Source: Bacteroidota bacterium | GTDB taxonomy: Bacteria > Bacteroidota > Bacteroidia > Chitinophagales > Chitinophagaceae | Reading direction: 5' to 3' | DNA length: 64,000 nt | Assembly: GCA_016868455.1 (NCBI GenBank) | Contig: VGGV01000010.1 | Coordinates: forward strand, 42,003 to 106,002 | Shown here: piece by piece, positions 1 through 8,385 of the stretch | Numbering within the stretch: position 1 is the first letter of the stretch | Layout: each line of letters opens with the position of its first letter | Made by a program: the position numbers and the translations under genes | The notes under the pieces: model-generated | Database searches by the model: none | The model's input: only the letters and a program-made list of their open reading frames with translations | What the model was told of the DNA's origin: nothing

Positions 1-147
1 AAGGTGAAGCGTTTGTCAAAAAAATATTATTTTATTGTGGGAAAATGGTACCTGAAGCGAAGCATAGGGGATGTAAGCGGCCATTATAATCTGCTGATGG
101 AGAAAATAAACGGCCGCTGGGTCATTGTCGCCGATCACAGCAGCTGA
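1..147 (+). CDS. NTF2-like (SnoaL/DUF4440-type) protein, C-terminal end only
   Basis: The frame starting at base 1 is open for 48 codons and ends at TGA 145-147. The tail reads GKWYLKRSIGDVSGHYNLLM and then NGRWVIVADHSS, the closing beta-strands typical of small SnoaL/DUF4440 proteins of the NTF2-like fold. These are generally about 130-160 residues, so most of the gene lies off the left edge. NTF2-like cones often bind small hydrophobic ligands or act as isomerases, but no function can be assigned here. It converges on the membrane-protein gene that ends 3 bp away on the other strand. Confidence 0.6.
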   Translation, partial: KVKRLSKKYYFIVGKWYLKRSIGDVSGHYNLLMEKINGRWVIVADHSS

Positions 148-150
148 CTG

Positions 151-378
151 TTAGCTTTTTTTCCATGTCCTATATAAATAGCGTATCAGTAAAAGCAGGG
201 TTATTACCATCCCTGCATAAAACAGAATAGTAAAGATGGCCGGCTGACCATGGTTATAGCCCAGTTCATAATAGATGCCGCCGGTTACTCCCGCCATCAG
301 CCACAGCAGGCCAAAGGAAAGTGATCCAATCACTTTTCGGAGGTATTTTTTTACTTCAGGGTCCCAGCCCCTTTCCAT
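151..378 (-). CDS. Small conserved membrane protein, function unknown
   Basis: This 75-residue protein has a charged N-terminus (MERGWDPEVKKYLRKV) followed by two hydrophobic stretches, at about residues 17-37 and 46-66, and a basic tail (RYLYRTWKKS). That layout predicts a two-helix inner-membrane hairpin. From memory, very similar small proteins occur in Chitinophagaceae, but I know of no assigned function. Codon use and placement 55 bp downstream of the GH25 lysozyme on the same strand suggest a real gene, possibly co-transcribed with it. Confidence 0.6.
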   Translation of the reverse strand: MERGWDPEVKKYLRKVIGSLSFGLLWLMAGVTGGIYYELGYNHGQPAIFTILFYAGMVITLLLLIRYLYRTWKKS

Positions 379-433
379 ACCTGACAGTTCAGGGGCACAA
401 GGTAGGTCATTATGCTGCCAAAACCTGCACAGC

Positions 434-1207
434 TTAACGAACGAGCAGCAATTTAAAATTCATAGAATCGCCGTTAAACACATTAAAATCCACCGCATGG
501 GAAATTCCGTTCACCCTTCCCTGGTCGCTGTGCTGCCAGAAAATCCAGCCCCGGCTGATGCGGGGCTGCTCCGGCTGGTAATAATGTGCCACCCATAGAG
601 GGTAGCCGTCAAATTCACTTCCGAGATGGCGGTTGTAAAAATCTACGTTGGTGTAGATGATGGGCTTCACCCCGTAGTAGGCTTCTGCAGTCTCAAGCCA
701 ACGTTTGGCTTCTTTACGCAGTTGGGCTGAACCGGTGCCGTTCAGTTGTTCTATATCCAGTACCGGTGGCAGGTCGCCGGGTTCGAGTTCCACTTTATCA
801 ATAAAATTTTCCGCCTGCATCTTACCGTCTTTGGAGGCAATAAAGAAATGATAAGCCCCCCGGCAGATTCCTGTTTCTTTTAACTTCTTCCAGTTGCGTT
901 TAAAGCGGGGATCTGTATTCCCAATACCCTCTGTCGCCTTGATGAATGCAAAGCCCAACCGGATATTTTTCACTTTCATCGCTTTTACCTCATCCCAGGC
1001 AATGGTGCTCTGGTATTTGGAAACATCAATACCATGAATGGAATAATTTTCGGGGATGCTGATGCCAAATTCGGGGTATCGGGTAAACTTAGCTTTACGG
1101 TAAGCTAATTTTTGGGGCAGGATCCAGATACCAACCACTGCTGCAATAGCAGCAACAGTCATGAAAACAATTCGTTTTAACAGCTTTTTCCGGCGGCGGG
1201 ATGGCAT
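434..1207 (-). CDS. GH25 family lysozyme (membrane-anchored muramidase)
   Basis: The 257-residue product begins with a basic RRRKKLLKR stretch and one hydrophobic helix at about residues 11-29, so it is probably anchored in the inner membrane or uses an uncleaved signal. The rest is a GH25 (Cellosyl/Lyc) TIM barrel: GIDVSKYQ near residue 59, FAFIKATEG near 87, GAYHFF near 116, and PPVLDIE near 147, which carries the catalytic Asp/Glu pair. WIFWQHS and AVDFNVFNG close the barrel. The family cleaves the MurNAc-GlcNAc bond of peptidoglycan. Likely roles are cell-wall remodelling or killing of competitors; the single-copy, non-phage context favours remodelling. Confidence 0.88.
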   Translation of the reverse strand: MPSRRRKKLLKRIVFMTVAAIAAVVGIWILPQKLAYRKAKFTRYPEFGISIPENYSIHGIDVSKYQSTIAWDEVKAMKVKNIRLGFAFIKATEGIGNTDPRFKRNWKKLKETGICRGAYHFFIASKDGKMQAENFIDKVELEPGDLPPVLDIEQLNGTGSAQLRKEAKRWLETAEAYYGVKPIIYTNVDFYNRHLGSEFDGYPLWVAHYYQPEQPRISRGWIFWQHSDQGRVNGISHAVDFNVFNGDSMNFKLLLVR

Positions 1208-1276
1208 ATAGCGGGGGCAGGTAAAGGCCTGCTGAACAAAAATAAAACTGCTCTTTAAAGTATTTTGTTAATTCAC

Positions 1277-3631
1277 TTATTCTATAATCCTCAGCTTGGC
1301 ATAATTCAGCATAATCTTTTTCTCCCCATTGTGCTCAAAATTTACAGTGGCGATGGGATTGTGAGCGGCCCCCTCCATTTTAATCACTTCGCCAAAACCG
1401 AATTTTTGATGTTCTACTTTTTGCCCTGTTTGTAAATTAGATGTATCGCTTGCCACAAAATCAGCTGAAGGGGTATGTTCTACTGCTTTTGGATGAGTGG
1501 TTTTAGGCTGCAGGTAAAAGGGGCCTTGTTTTTTCCCGGATGCGGGGTTATATTTTTTTTCTTCCTCCTGAACATCTCCATAAAACGAGTTGCCCCAACC
1601 CTTCATCCGGTTGAACCCACTCGCCCCTCCCCATTTACTACTACCCTGGTTTCCGGTTCCTCCGCCTGCAAAACTTCGGTCCAAATATTGTTCCGGTATC
1701 TCTTCTATAAACCGGCTCGGATCATTTTGCACCAGCTGGCCAAACCGGTACCGGGCATTGGCATAAGTGACCCACAGTCTTTCTTTCGCTCTGGTGATCA
1801 CCACATAAAACAACCTTCTTTCTTCTTCTAATTCCTCTCTTGTATTAATGGAAAGTGCATTGGGAAAAAGCATTTCTTCCAGCCCGGCGGCGAAAACACA
1901 ACTGAACTCAAGCCCTTTTGCCGAGTGGATGGTCATCAGTTTCACCGTATCCGCATCGGGGTTCTTTTCATCGGCATCCGTTAATAATGTTATCTGCTGA
2001 AGATACGAAGCCAAACTTTTATCTACCAGTTCTCCTTCTTCAGTATCCGGGCTTTCAGTCCATTCTTTAATAGAGTTCAATAACTCCTGTATGTTTTCAT
2101 AGCGCGGCACTCCTTCGGTGCTTTTATCATTGAATAATTCTTTTACCAGTCCTGTTTGCTTGCCCACATGAAAAGCCACTTCATAAGCATTTTGCTTCGC
2201 CAGCATGCTGGCAAAACTTTTTATCATGATGACAAAATCATCAAGGGCAGAGAGGGTACCTGCTTTAAAACCATATTTAGCTGCATTCTCCAGCACTTCC
2301 CATACGCTGATATTATTTTCATTGGCTGCCAGTATCAGCTTGTCAATGGTTGTTTTTCCTATTCCCCGAGCAGGATAATTGATGATGCGCTTTAAAGCTT
2401 CTTCATCTTTAGGGTTAACAACCAATCGCAGATAAGCAACCAGGTCCTTTATTTCCTTTCGCTGGTAAAAGCTGATGCCGCCGTAGATGGTATAAGCAAT
2501 GCCCATTCTTCTGAGCGCTTCTTCAAAAGCACGGCTTTGTGCATTGGTTCGGTACAAAATGGCACAGTCTTTATTGCTGTAGTGATTGCGGAGCTTTTGT
2601 TCCTGTATGCTGTCGGCAACAAATTTTCCTTCATCATTATCCGTCATTGTCCGTACCAGCTTTATTTTTTCTCCTTCCCTGTTTTCAGTGAAAAGCACTT
2701 TTTCAATCTGGCCCTTGTTGTTCTTTATCACTTCGTTGGCCACATGCAGGATACTTTTGGTGCTGCGGTAGTTCTGCTCCAGCTTTACAATCTTTACCTC
2801 ATCATAATCTTTTCTGAACTGCAGGATATTCTGGATGGTGGCCCCGCGGAAACTGTAAATACTCTGTGCATCATCGCCTACCACACATACATTTTCATGC
2901 ATGGCGCCCAGCAACTTTATTATTTCATACTGTGCGGGATTGGTATCCTGGTACTCATCAATTAATATGTACCTGAACTTTCGCTGGTATTTGGCCAATG
3001 CCTCCGGTACATTTTTCAGCAGCTCATAGAATTTAAGCAGCAGATCGTCAAAATCCATCGCACCGTTTTTAAAACAGCGCCTTACATAAGCTTCATAAAT
3101 CTGACCGATGGCCGGGCGGTTGGCCCGCATATCTTCCTGTTGTATGGCATAATCATTCCGGTATTCTGCCGGTCCTACCAGTGCATTCTTCGCAGCCGAA
3201 ATACGGTTGTAAACGATGTTGGGTTTATAATGCTTATCGTCCAGGTTCAGTTCGTAGATAACGGTCTTCACCACACTTTTGGCATCATCCGTATCGTAAA
3301 TAGTGAAGTGGCGGGGGTAACCAATCTTATCTGCTTCAAACCGGAGTATTCTGGCAAACACCGAGTGAAAAGTGCCGATGTATAAATTCCTGGCTTCACC
3401 GTTGCCTAAAATTTTTTCCACCCTTTCCTTCATTTCCTTTGCGGCCTTGTTGGTAAATGTGAGGGCCAGTATATTAAAGGCATCTACCCCGTTAGCCATC
3501 AGGTGAATAACCCGGGTGGTAAGTACTTTGGTTTTACCACTGCCGGCACCGGCCACAATCATGATGGGACCATCAACATACACTACTGCTTCCCGCTGCT
3601 GCGCATTTAATCCCTGTAAATAATCAATCAT
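1277..3631 (-). CDS. UvrD/PcrA-type superfamily 1 DNA helicase
   Basis: The 784-residue protein shows the full set of SF1A helicase motifs. Walker A is AGAGSGKT near residue 28, preceded by the Q-motif LNAQQREAV. Motif II is DEYQDT near 226, motif III is GDDAQSIYSFRGA near 252, motif IV is QNYRSTKSI, and motif V/VI are TIHSAKGLEF and VVITRAKERL. The C-terminus carries a Tudor-like segment (VEHQKFGFGEVI) as in PcrA, which contacts RNA polymerase or UvrB. It is a 3'-5' DNA unwinding enzyme for nucleotide-excision and mismatch repair and for removing recombinase filaments. Length fits the family. Whether uvrD or pcrA is the better symbol cannot be decided from sequence alone. Confidence 0.95.
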   Translation of the reverse strand: MIDYLQGLNAQQREAVVYVDGPIMIVAGAGSGKTKVLTTRVIHLMANGVDAFNILALTFTNKAAKEMKERVEKILGNGEARNLYIGTFHSVFARILRFEADKIGYPRHFTIYDTDDAKSVVKTVIYELNLDDKHYKPNIVYNRISAAKNALVGPAEYRNDYAIQQEDMRANRPAIGQIYEAYVRRCFKNGAMDFDDLLLKFYELLKNVPEALAKYQRKFRYILIDEYQDTNPAQYEIIKLLGAMHENVCVVGDDAQSIYSFRGATIQNILQFRKDYDEVKIVKLEQNYRSTKSILHVANEVIKNNKGQIEKVLFTENREGEKIKLVRTMTDNDEGKFVADSIQEQKLRNHYSNKDCAILYRTNAQSRAFEEALRRMGIAYTIYGGISFYQRKEIKDLVAYLRLVVNPKDEEALKRIINYPARGIGKTTIDKLILAANENNISVWEVLENAAKYGFKAGTLSALDDFVIMIKSFASMLAKQNAYEVAFHVGKQTGLVKELFNDKSTEGVPRYENIQELLNSIKEWTESPDTEEGELVDKSLASYLQQITLLTDADEKNPDADTVKLMTIHSAKGLEFSCVFAAGLEEMLFPNALSINTREELEEERRLFYVVITRAKERLWVTYANARYRFGQLVQNDPSRFIEEIPEQYLDRSFAGGGTGNQGSSKWGGASGFNRMKGWGNSFYGDVQEEEKKYNPASGKKQGPFYLQPKTTHPKAVEHTPSADFVASDTSNLQTGQKVEHQKFGFGEVIKMEGAAHNPIATVNFEHNGEKKIMLNYAKLRIIE

Positions 3632-3708
3632 AAGGGTTGCAAGTTACTGGAAGTTCGGGCTGTTTGGCCCACCCCTTTCGAACATTCCCTTATGGCAAAA
3701 TGCTACTG

Positions 3709-3724
3709 CCCCTCCCCGGAGGGG
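3709..3724. repeat. Short intergenic palindrome (CCCCTCC / GGAGGGG)
   Basis: Perfect 7-bp arms CCCCTCC and GGAGGGG surround a CC loop in the 105-bp gap between the helicase start and the acylase stop. The arm sequence resembles the two elements embedded in the nitrilase gene at 20.7 and 20.9 kb. On the minus strand it lies 13 bp beyond the acylase stop and could serve as a terminator stem, though no clean U-run follows. Confidence 0.5.
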
Positions 3725-3736
3725 ATGGAGATTCCA

Positions 3737-5791
3737 TTATCTGGGGCTGTATATTTTTTTTGCCTTACTCAGCACTTCAGCCTTATCCAGTGTCATCGGC
3801 TTTGTTTGCTGTGCCTGGAACATTGCCATCTGGTCTTTAAAATGCGGTGAAGAAGGGTGCATCGATGCGCCAAATGTGTTTACCGATTCAATTACCGGCA
3901 GGCTGCCGTCTTTAGGATAGCGAACAAAACAGATATAAGCATCCCCGCCGGTTACTTTGCGCATGCCATTGATGTAGGGTTCCGAAAAAGAGGGTGTCAA
4001 TACATCCGGAAAACCCCAGGCTGGTCTGGCATCATCTCCCCTCACCAGTTTTTGCACATCACCCAGCGTTAAATCGGTTTTTCCAAAATGCTTTATCATA
4101 TAATTATATACATATTGGTACGTTTCCACCGCTTCTGTTTTTGTAATTTGCCTGCCTGGAACCCCCTTGAACTTATTGGCCAGGTAATAATAAGTAAGCA
4201 AGAACACAGCAGCGCCTTTACTGCCGGCAGTTGCTTTTTTGTCCCAGGTTTGAAAAGTGGTAATAATATCTTTCAGTTGCGTTATATCACCGGCATTTAC
4301 ATTCAGCATACTGTCAATACCATAAGTGTATTTTAGTTGCTGCGGCAATTGCTGATCAAACTTAATTTGTTTAAACCGGTTATAATCTGTTTTATCTCCA
4401 TTAATCAATTCTGTAACCCGCTGGCTTCGGTTATTATGATAGGTTTCCCAACCGTCAGTAATGTCAAACTTGTTTTTATCAAGATTGTTTGTTGGATCGG
4501 TAGCCAGAAAAGGAGAGTGATTCGTATTAAACAAATAGCCCGAAGGAGGATTGATGTATTGCGGTAATTCTGTAATTGATTTAAACTCCGTCCACAACGT
4601 AGCGGAGGTGTTTCCGGGTAAAGTGCTTTTCCAGTTATATTTCGGATCGGGATTGCGGCGGGGCATTTTCCCGTTGCTGATGTAAAAGATGGTATCATAC
4701 CTGTCTGCATAGGTAATATTGAACATGGGCAGGTGCAGGGGGCGGAGTGCATTGTAAAATTCAGTGAAGTTCCTTGCCTTGTTCATCCGGTAGCACTGCT
4801 CCAGCGCCCTTATGTCCATCAGGGCGGGAACTCTTATGGCAAATACGCCTTTGGCAGTTTTCAATGTGGGGCCGTATTTGCTCCACCAGAATTTTTTACC
4901 CACAGTAACAGGGATGCCTTTCACTTTCAGTTTTGCTTTTCTTTCTTCCAGGGAAAGCCATTCACCATCGAACCGGTACTGGTTTTTATTGGCCGGATTT
5001 ATCTCTAACTGGTACACATCTATTTTATCCTGGTAATTGATAGTATGCGCCCATCCGAGATTTTCATTGGTTCCGTGAAAGATGAGGCAACCGCCGGGAA
5101 AAAGGCCGCCCAGCATGTTCCATCCCTGTTCACTTTGCAAATGGGCTTCATAAAATGCCACCGGCCCTGTATTGGGCTGGTGTGCATTGATGGCAAGAAA
5201 ACTTTCTCCGGTGGTTGTTTTCAGCGAGTTCATGGCAAAAGCATTGGAGCCCTGCGGATTAAAACCCGGGATGGTGGCCACTTTACCTCCGATAATCTGC
5301 GGCAGCACATCATCCACACCGCAAAAAAGACTGATGGAGAAAACAACTGCCGTCATATAATCTTTTTCATCAAAAGGGAAAGCCTGTTTGTATTTCACCT
5401 CTGCGGGATGGGAATTGGCATACGCATTCAGTCCGGCCACATAACCTTTAATCAATGCGATGAAATCTGGGCTCAGGGTGTTCCACTGTTCCTCCACCGT
5501 TTGCCGGCAGCCCAACAGCTGGATGACATAATCTCCCTCTGCGCCTTTACGGCCCAAAGCAGTTCCGAGTTTTGTTTTCCCTCTCAGTACTACCAGTTGC
5601 AGGGTTTCAAAATCATCTTCTGCATGTGCCCACGCAATGCCGTAAGCCACTTCAGGGTCGGTGGGGGCAAATACATGGGGGATGCCGAAGCTGTCACGGG
5701 CAATGGTGATGTTGGAGGGGTTGATTTGGGCTGAGGTAGTCAGCTCTGTTAACAACAGAACTAAAAGGAAACAAAAAAATGTTTTTTTCAT
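3737..5791 (-). CDS. Penicillin acylase family protein (secreted Ntn-hydrolase)
   Basis: The 684-residue precursor starts with a signal peptide (KKTFFCFLLVLLLTELTTSAQ, cleavage about residue 21). IARDSFGIPHVFA and EVAYGIAWAHAEDDF are the usual alpha-chain motifs of the S45 family. GSNAFAMN near residue 181 supplies the Ser that becomes the N-terminal nucleophile of the beta chain after autocatalytic cleavage (about Ser182). FHGTNENLGWAHT and RSQRV follow at the expected places. Members hydrolyse amide bonds of beta-lactams, acyl-homoserine lactones or aminolipids. The substrate cannot be told from this sequence; quorum quenching or lipopeptide degradation are both possible. It is probably periplasmic. 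Confidence 0.88.
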   Translation of the reverse strand: MKKTFFCFLLVLLLTELTTSAQINPSNITIARDSFGIPHVFAPTDPEVAYGIAWAHAEDDFETLQLVVLRGKTKLGTALGRKGAEGDYVIQLLGCRQTVEEQWNTLSPDFIALIKGYVAGLNAYANSHPAEVKYKQAFPFDEKDYMTAVVFSISLFCGVDDVLPQIIGGKVATIPGFNPQGSNAFAMNSLKTTTGESFLAINAHQPNTGPVAFYEAHLQSEQGWNMLGGLFPGGCLIFHGTNENLGWAHTINYQDKIDVYQLEINPANKNQYRFDGEWLSLEERKAKLKVKGIPVTVGKKFWWSKYGPTLKTAKGVFAIRVPALMDIRALEQCYRMNKARNFTEFYNALRPLHLPMFNITYADRYDTIFYISNGKMPRRNPDPKYNWKSTLPGNTSATLWTEFKSITELPQYINPPSGYLFNTNHSPFLATDPTNNLDKNKFDITDGWETYHNNRSQRVTELINGDKTDYNRFKQIKFDQQLPQQLKYTYGIDSMLNVNAGDITQLKDIITTFQTWDKKATAGSKGAAVFLLTYYYLANKFKGVPGRQITKTEAVETYQYVYNYMIKHFGKTDLTLGDVQKLVRGDDARPAWGFPDVLTPSFSEPYINGMRKVTGGDAYICFVRYPKDGSLPVIESVNTFGASMHPSSPHFKDQMAMFQAQQTKPMTLDKAEVLSKAKKIYSPR

Positions 5792-5833
5792 TTCTGAAAA
5801 TTAATAAAAGATAATTATACGTCTTTGCATATT

Positions 5834-6830
5834 CTACCGGTGCTTGCTTTGCAAAAACTTATCATGGATTATTTCTTCCATACGCTTGTTGTACACCCTG
5901 CCTTCCCCCCAGGAAATAATATCAATGTACGCAAACGATCTTGTCTGGAAGCGGTCTTTCTCCAGGTGTTTAATGGTAGCAAGCAACTTTTCAAATTCCG
6001 GTTTTAACTGCCGTGGCGAAAGCGGCATTGTCTGCCGTAAAAACTTAAAGATCGCTTCTTCTATCGCTGTCAGGTTTTTCATTTTAGCCATGAAGCGGTA
6101 AACGGATTTGCTGAGTGATTCCATCAGCATATCATTGCCCAGCTCATAATGGCCATCAGGTGCAGCAGGCGGGCATAACACTGCAGGTCGTACCGCAGGT
6201 TCGTATTGTCGTTAATGATTTTCTGCAGGTAATCAATGGATGTACTATAGTCGCCGCTGCCGAAGTACAGCATGGCAAACTTGTAGTTGAGCACCAGCAC
6301 CCGGTGACGGTCGAGAAAAAGATCATATCCCTTCAGTTCCTTTTTAATGGCGGGGATAATGCCAAGTCCCTCTTTAAAGGTGCCCTGCATAAATGCCGGT
6401 TGATGCGGGCCTGGCTCAGGTAAATAAAAGCCTGCATGCGGAAGCTATCATGATCCATTACCCGGCTTGTTTGCGCCAGCTCTTCAAACTGCGTCAGCGT
6501 TTTTTCAAAAGCCCGGTGGTTGTGCAGGTCAAAATGGGCATTCAGCAGGTAATGCATGGCCCTGATGTGATGACTTGTTTCTGCCCTTTTCATCAACGGG
6601 AATTCATCAAACAGGCTCACCAGTTTTTTTGCATAACGGTAATACTGTAAAAAATCCTGCCGGATAAAAGCATACCAGGTATAACTCTGGTACAGGTACA
6701 TCCGTTCATAAAAACCGGTTTCTTTCTAGGCGCCGCCGGGCAGCTGCTGTGTCATAAACTTGCGGATGGCCTTGGGCGGGTTGCTAATTTTTCCGATTAA
6801 AGCCGTCTGTTGGCCAGGCCATAACGATTA
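5834..6830 (-). pseudogene. Decayed helical-repeat (TPR-like) protein gene
   Basis: Three minus-strand frames together spell one continuous protein. From the 5' side: AIRKFMTQQLP, an in-frame TAG at 6724-6726, then KETGFYERMYLYQSYTW onward. A one-base loss near 6400 moves the reading into FMQGTFKEGLGI, and another near 6157 moves it into HYELGN through to DKFLQSKHR. Repeated helical segments (YYRYAKKLVSLFDEFP, DYSTSIDYLQKIINDN) suggest TPR-like repeats. From memory, intact relatives in Chitinophagaceae are around 500 residues; here only about 330 codons remain and the 5' end fades out near 6830. Function is unknown. Either a real pseudogene or, for the single-base shifts, partly sequencing error; the stop codon favours decay. 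Confidence 0.75.
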
Positions 6831-6884
6831 AAGATACTTCTGCCGAATTTTTGATTCTTTATCTTCACAGTTCAATCAGTTTTT

Positions 6885-7373
6885 ATGGCAGTCCGCATTT
6901 TCATCACCGGTGGCACATTTGATAAGGAATATAATGAAATAACCGGCCGGCTTTTTTTTAAAGACACACATATGCTGGAATTGCTGGAGAAAGGCCGCTG
7001 CAAAGTACCTGTAGAGATACGGACGCTGATGATGATTGACAGCCTGGAAATGACAGATGGCGACAGGTCGCTCATTGCACACCAGTGCCATAGCTGTGAT
7101 GAAACACAGATTGTAGTAACCCATGGTACGGATACGATCGCTGAAACAGCAAGGGTGCTGGCCGAAAAAGTACATCACAAAACCATTGTGCTTACCGGGG
7201 CGATGATACCGATTAAGTTTGGCAGTTCCGACGGGTTGTTTAACCTGGGCAGCGCCCTTGCTTTTGCACAAACCCTGCCAGATGGTGTATATGTGGCCAT
7301 GAACGGACGTTATTTTAACTGGGATAATGTGCGGAAGAATAAGGAAACCGGGGTGTTTGAAGAAATACATTGA
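6885..7373 (+). CDS. Short asparaginase-domain protein
   Basis: This 162-residue protein matches only the N-terminal domain of type I/II asparaginases: FITGGTFD near residue 6 with the nucleophile Thr, VVTHGTDTIAETA near 76 with the second Thr-Asp pair, and VLTGAMIP near 100. The C-terminal domain of the roughly 330-residue enzymes is absent, but the gene ends cleanly (TGVFEEIH) and stand-alone forms of this length are common in Gram-negative bacteria, so this is not a truncation. Whether it hydrolyses asparagine is uncertain, since classical active sites borrow residues from the C-terminal domain of a partner subunit. It is divergent from the decayed repeat gene upstream. Confidence 0.85.
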   Translation: MAVRIFITGGTFDKEYNEITGRLFFKDTHMLELLEKGRCKVPVEIRTLMMIDSLEMTDGDRSLIAHQCHSCDETQIVVTHGTDTIAETARVLAEKVHHKTIVLTGAMIPIKFGSSDGLFNLGSALAFAQTLPDGVYVAMNGRYFNWDNVRKNKETGVFEEIH

Positions 7374-7413
7374 CCGGTAAGCCGGGGTTCATCTGCCTTT
7401 TTTATACGGCATC

Positions 7414-7905
7414 ATGGACAACAATTTTTTTTCATACCTGAGCCGGCTTGAAGTGATGGGCTTCTTTTGGCATACCCGCTTTTATATGCTGTGGTTCATG
7501 TATTGGGGGGAACAAAAAAGGGGAATAATTTTTTTGGGCAAAGACTAATCCGGCTGTTACCATTAGGTTATGCACTTTGCGCAGTGCTTTACTTTGGGCT
7601 GCAGGTAAGAACACTTTATCCTGATTTTTCCGTCAACAACATCAGTAGTCATTTTAATTACTGGTTAAAAGTATGGGGGCTGCTGGGCCTGATGGGGTGT
7701 GCCGCAAAAAGCGGATAATCATTTCTTTGATAAAAGAACTCTGTGGTCCACCCGGTTCAGAACTCCGGGCTGGCTGTTGATAATAGCTTATAGTATAGTT
7801 CTTAGCGTTTGGGGAAGCCTTATTCATCTCGTATTACAGCTTATAAAAGTCAAAAAAATGGGCAAAAGTACTGCAACCGGTAACCCTGCTTCAACCGGGG
7901 GTTAA
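7414..7905 (+). pseudogene. Frameshifted small integral membrane protein
   Basis: ATG 7414 opens MDNNFFSYLSRLEVMGFF. The sensible continuation, AYPLLYAVVHVLGGTKKG through YWLKVWGLLGLM, is in another frame from about 7467; one extra T in the TTTT run at 7465-7468 would restore it. A second shift near 7697 is needed to reach PQKADNHFFDKRTLW and the last hydrophobic helix (WLLIIAYSIVLSVWGSLIHL). The composite is about 160 residues with four hydrophobic segments and resembles small uncharacterised Bacteroidota membrane proteins. Two independent shifts point to a pseudogene, although homopolymer sequencing error could explain the first. Confidence 0.6.
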
Positions 7906-7935
7906 TTATTATTAAACAAAAATTAAAAACTGTCT

Positions 7936-8307
7936 TTACTTTTTAAGGACATCCTTCAGTGCTGCCGCGGTTTTCTTATCGTTGCCGATAAAAATTTTAT
8001 TACCCGGTATGGTAACAAGCCTTTTTAAAAAAGTATTTTCTTCCAGTATTAACTTCCGGTAATCCTTTTCTTCCAGTTTTTTATCTTTTAAACCCAGCTC
8101 TTTATCCTTCAATGCCCGGCAGCTGAAAAGCGCTTCATAACTGCCGGCCATCTTTTTCATCCGATAGCTATCGGATTCCTCCAGTTGTGCCGGGGTAATT
8201 TTATCAAATTTTATATCCTGCATATCAAGGGCGGCCGTATCCGCCCCGGTTTTCTTAATAATGGCCTGGCAGGTAGTGCAGTTGCCCAGGTGGTACATTT
8301 TTTTCAT
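7936..8307 (-). CDS. ArsC/Spx-like thioredoxin-fold protein
   Basis: The 123-residue protein has the ArsC/Spx layout. It opens with a beta-strand and a CxxC motif (NCTTCQAIIKK, about residues 9-19), then LDMQDIKFDKITPAQL, which matches the strand and helix after the redox site. ALKDKELGLKDKKLEEKDY matches the linker with Lys-rich helix, and FLKRLVTIPGNKIFIGND matches the LKRP-loop region, with the usual R-P replaced by VTIPGN. It is probably a thiol reductase or glutaredoxin-like protein rather than a true arsenate reductase. An 18-bp perfect palindrome sits inside the gene and supplies the residues ESDSYR. No arsenic genes are nearby. Confidence 0.75.
   Translation of the reverse strand: MKKMYHLGNCTTCQAIIKKTGADTAALDMQDIKFDKITPAQLEESDSYRMKKMAGSYEALFSCRALKDKELGLKDKKLEEKDYRKLILEENTFLKRLVTIPGNKIFIGNDKKTAAALKDVLKK
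8159..8176. repeat. 18-bp perfect palindrome inside the Spx-like gene
   Basis: ATCCGATAGCTATCGGAT is self-complementary over all 18 bases and lies in frame within the coding sequence, encoding part of ESDSYRM. The core CCGATAGCTATCGG resembles highly iterated palindromes that I recall from Bacteroidota genomes. Only this copy was noticed in the window. Confidence 0.6.
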
Positions 8308-8385
8308 TATGCTGATTCGTTGTTAAAGGCCGGGTGGTTCGGCACGAAGTAAAATGTGTTACTTTGCGGCACTTATTCTTTTAGT

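Noticed and set aside
6885..7373. Truncated asparaginase as another pseudogene
   Set aside because: The single-domain form ends cleanly and stand-alone versions of this length are common, so it is kept as intact.
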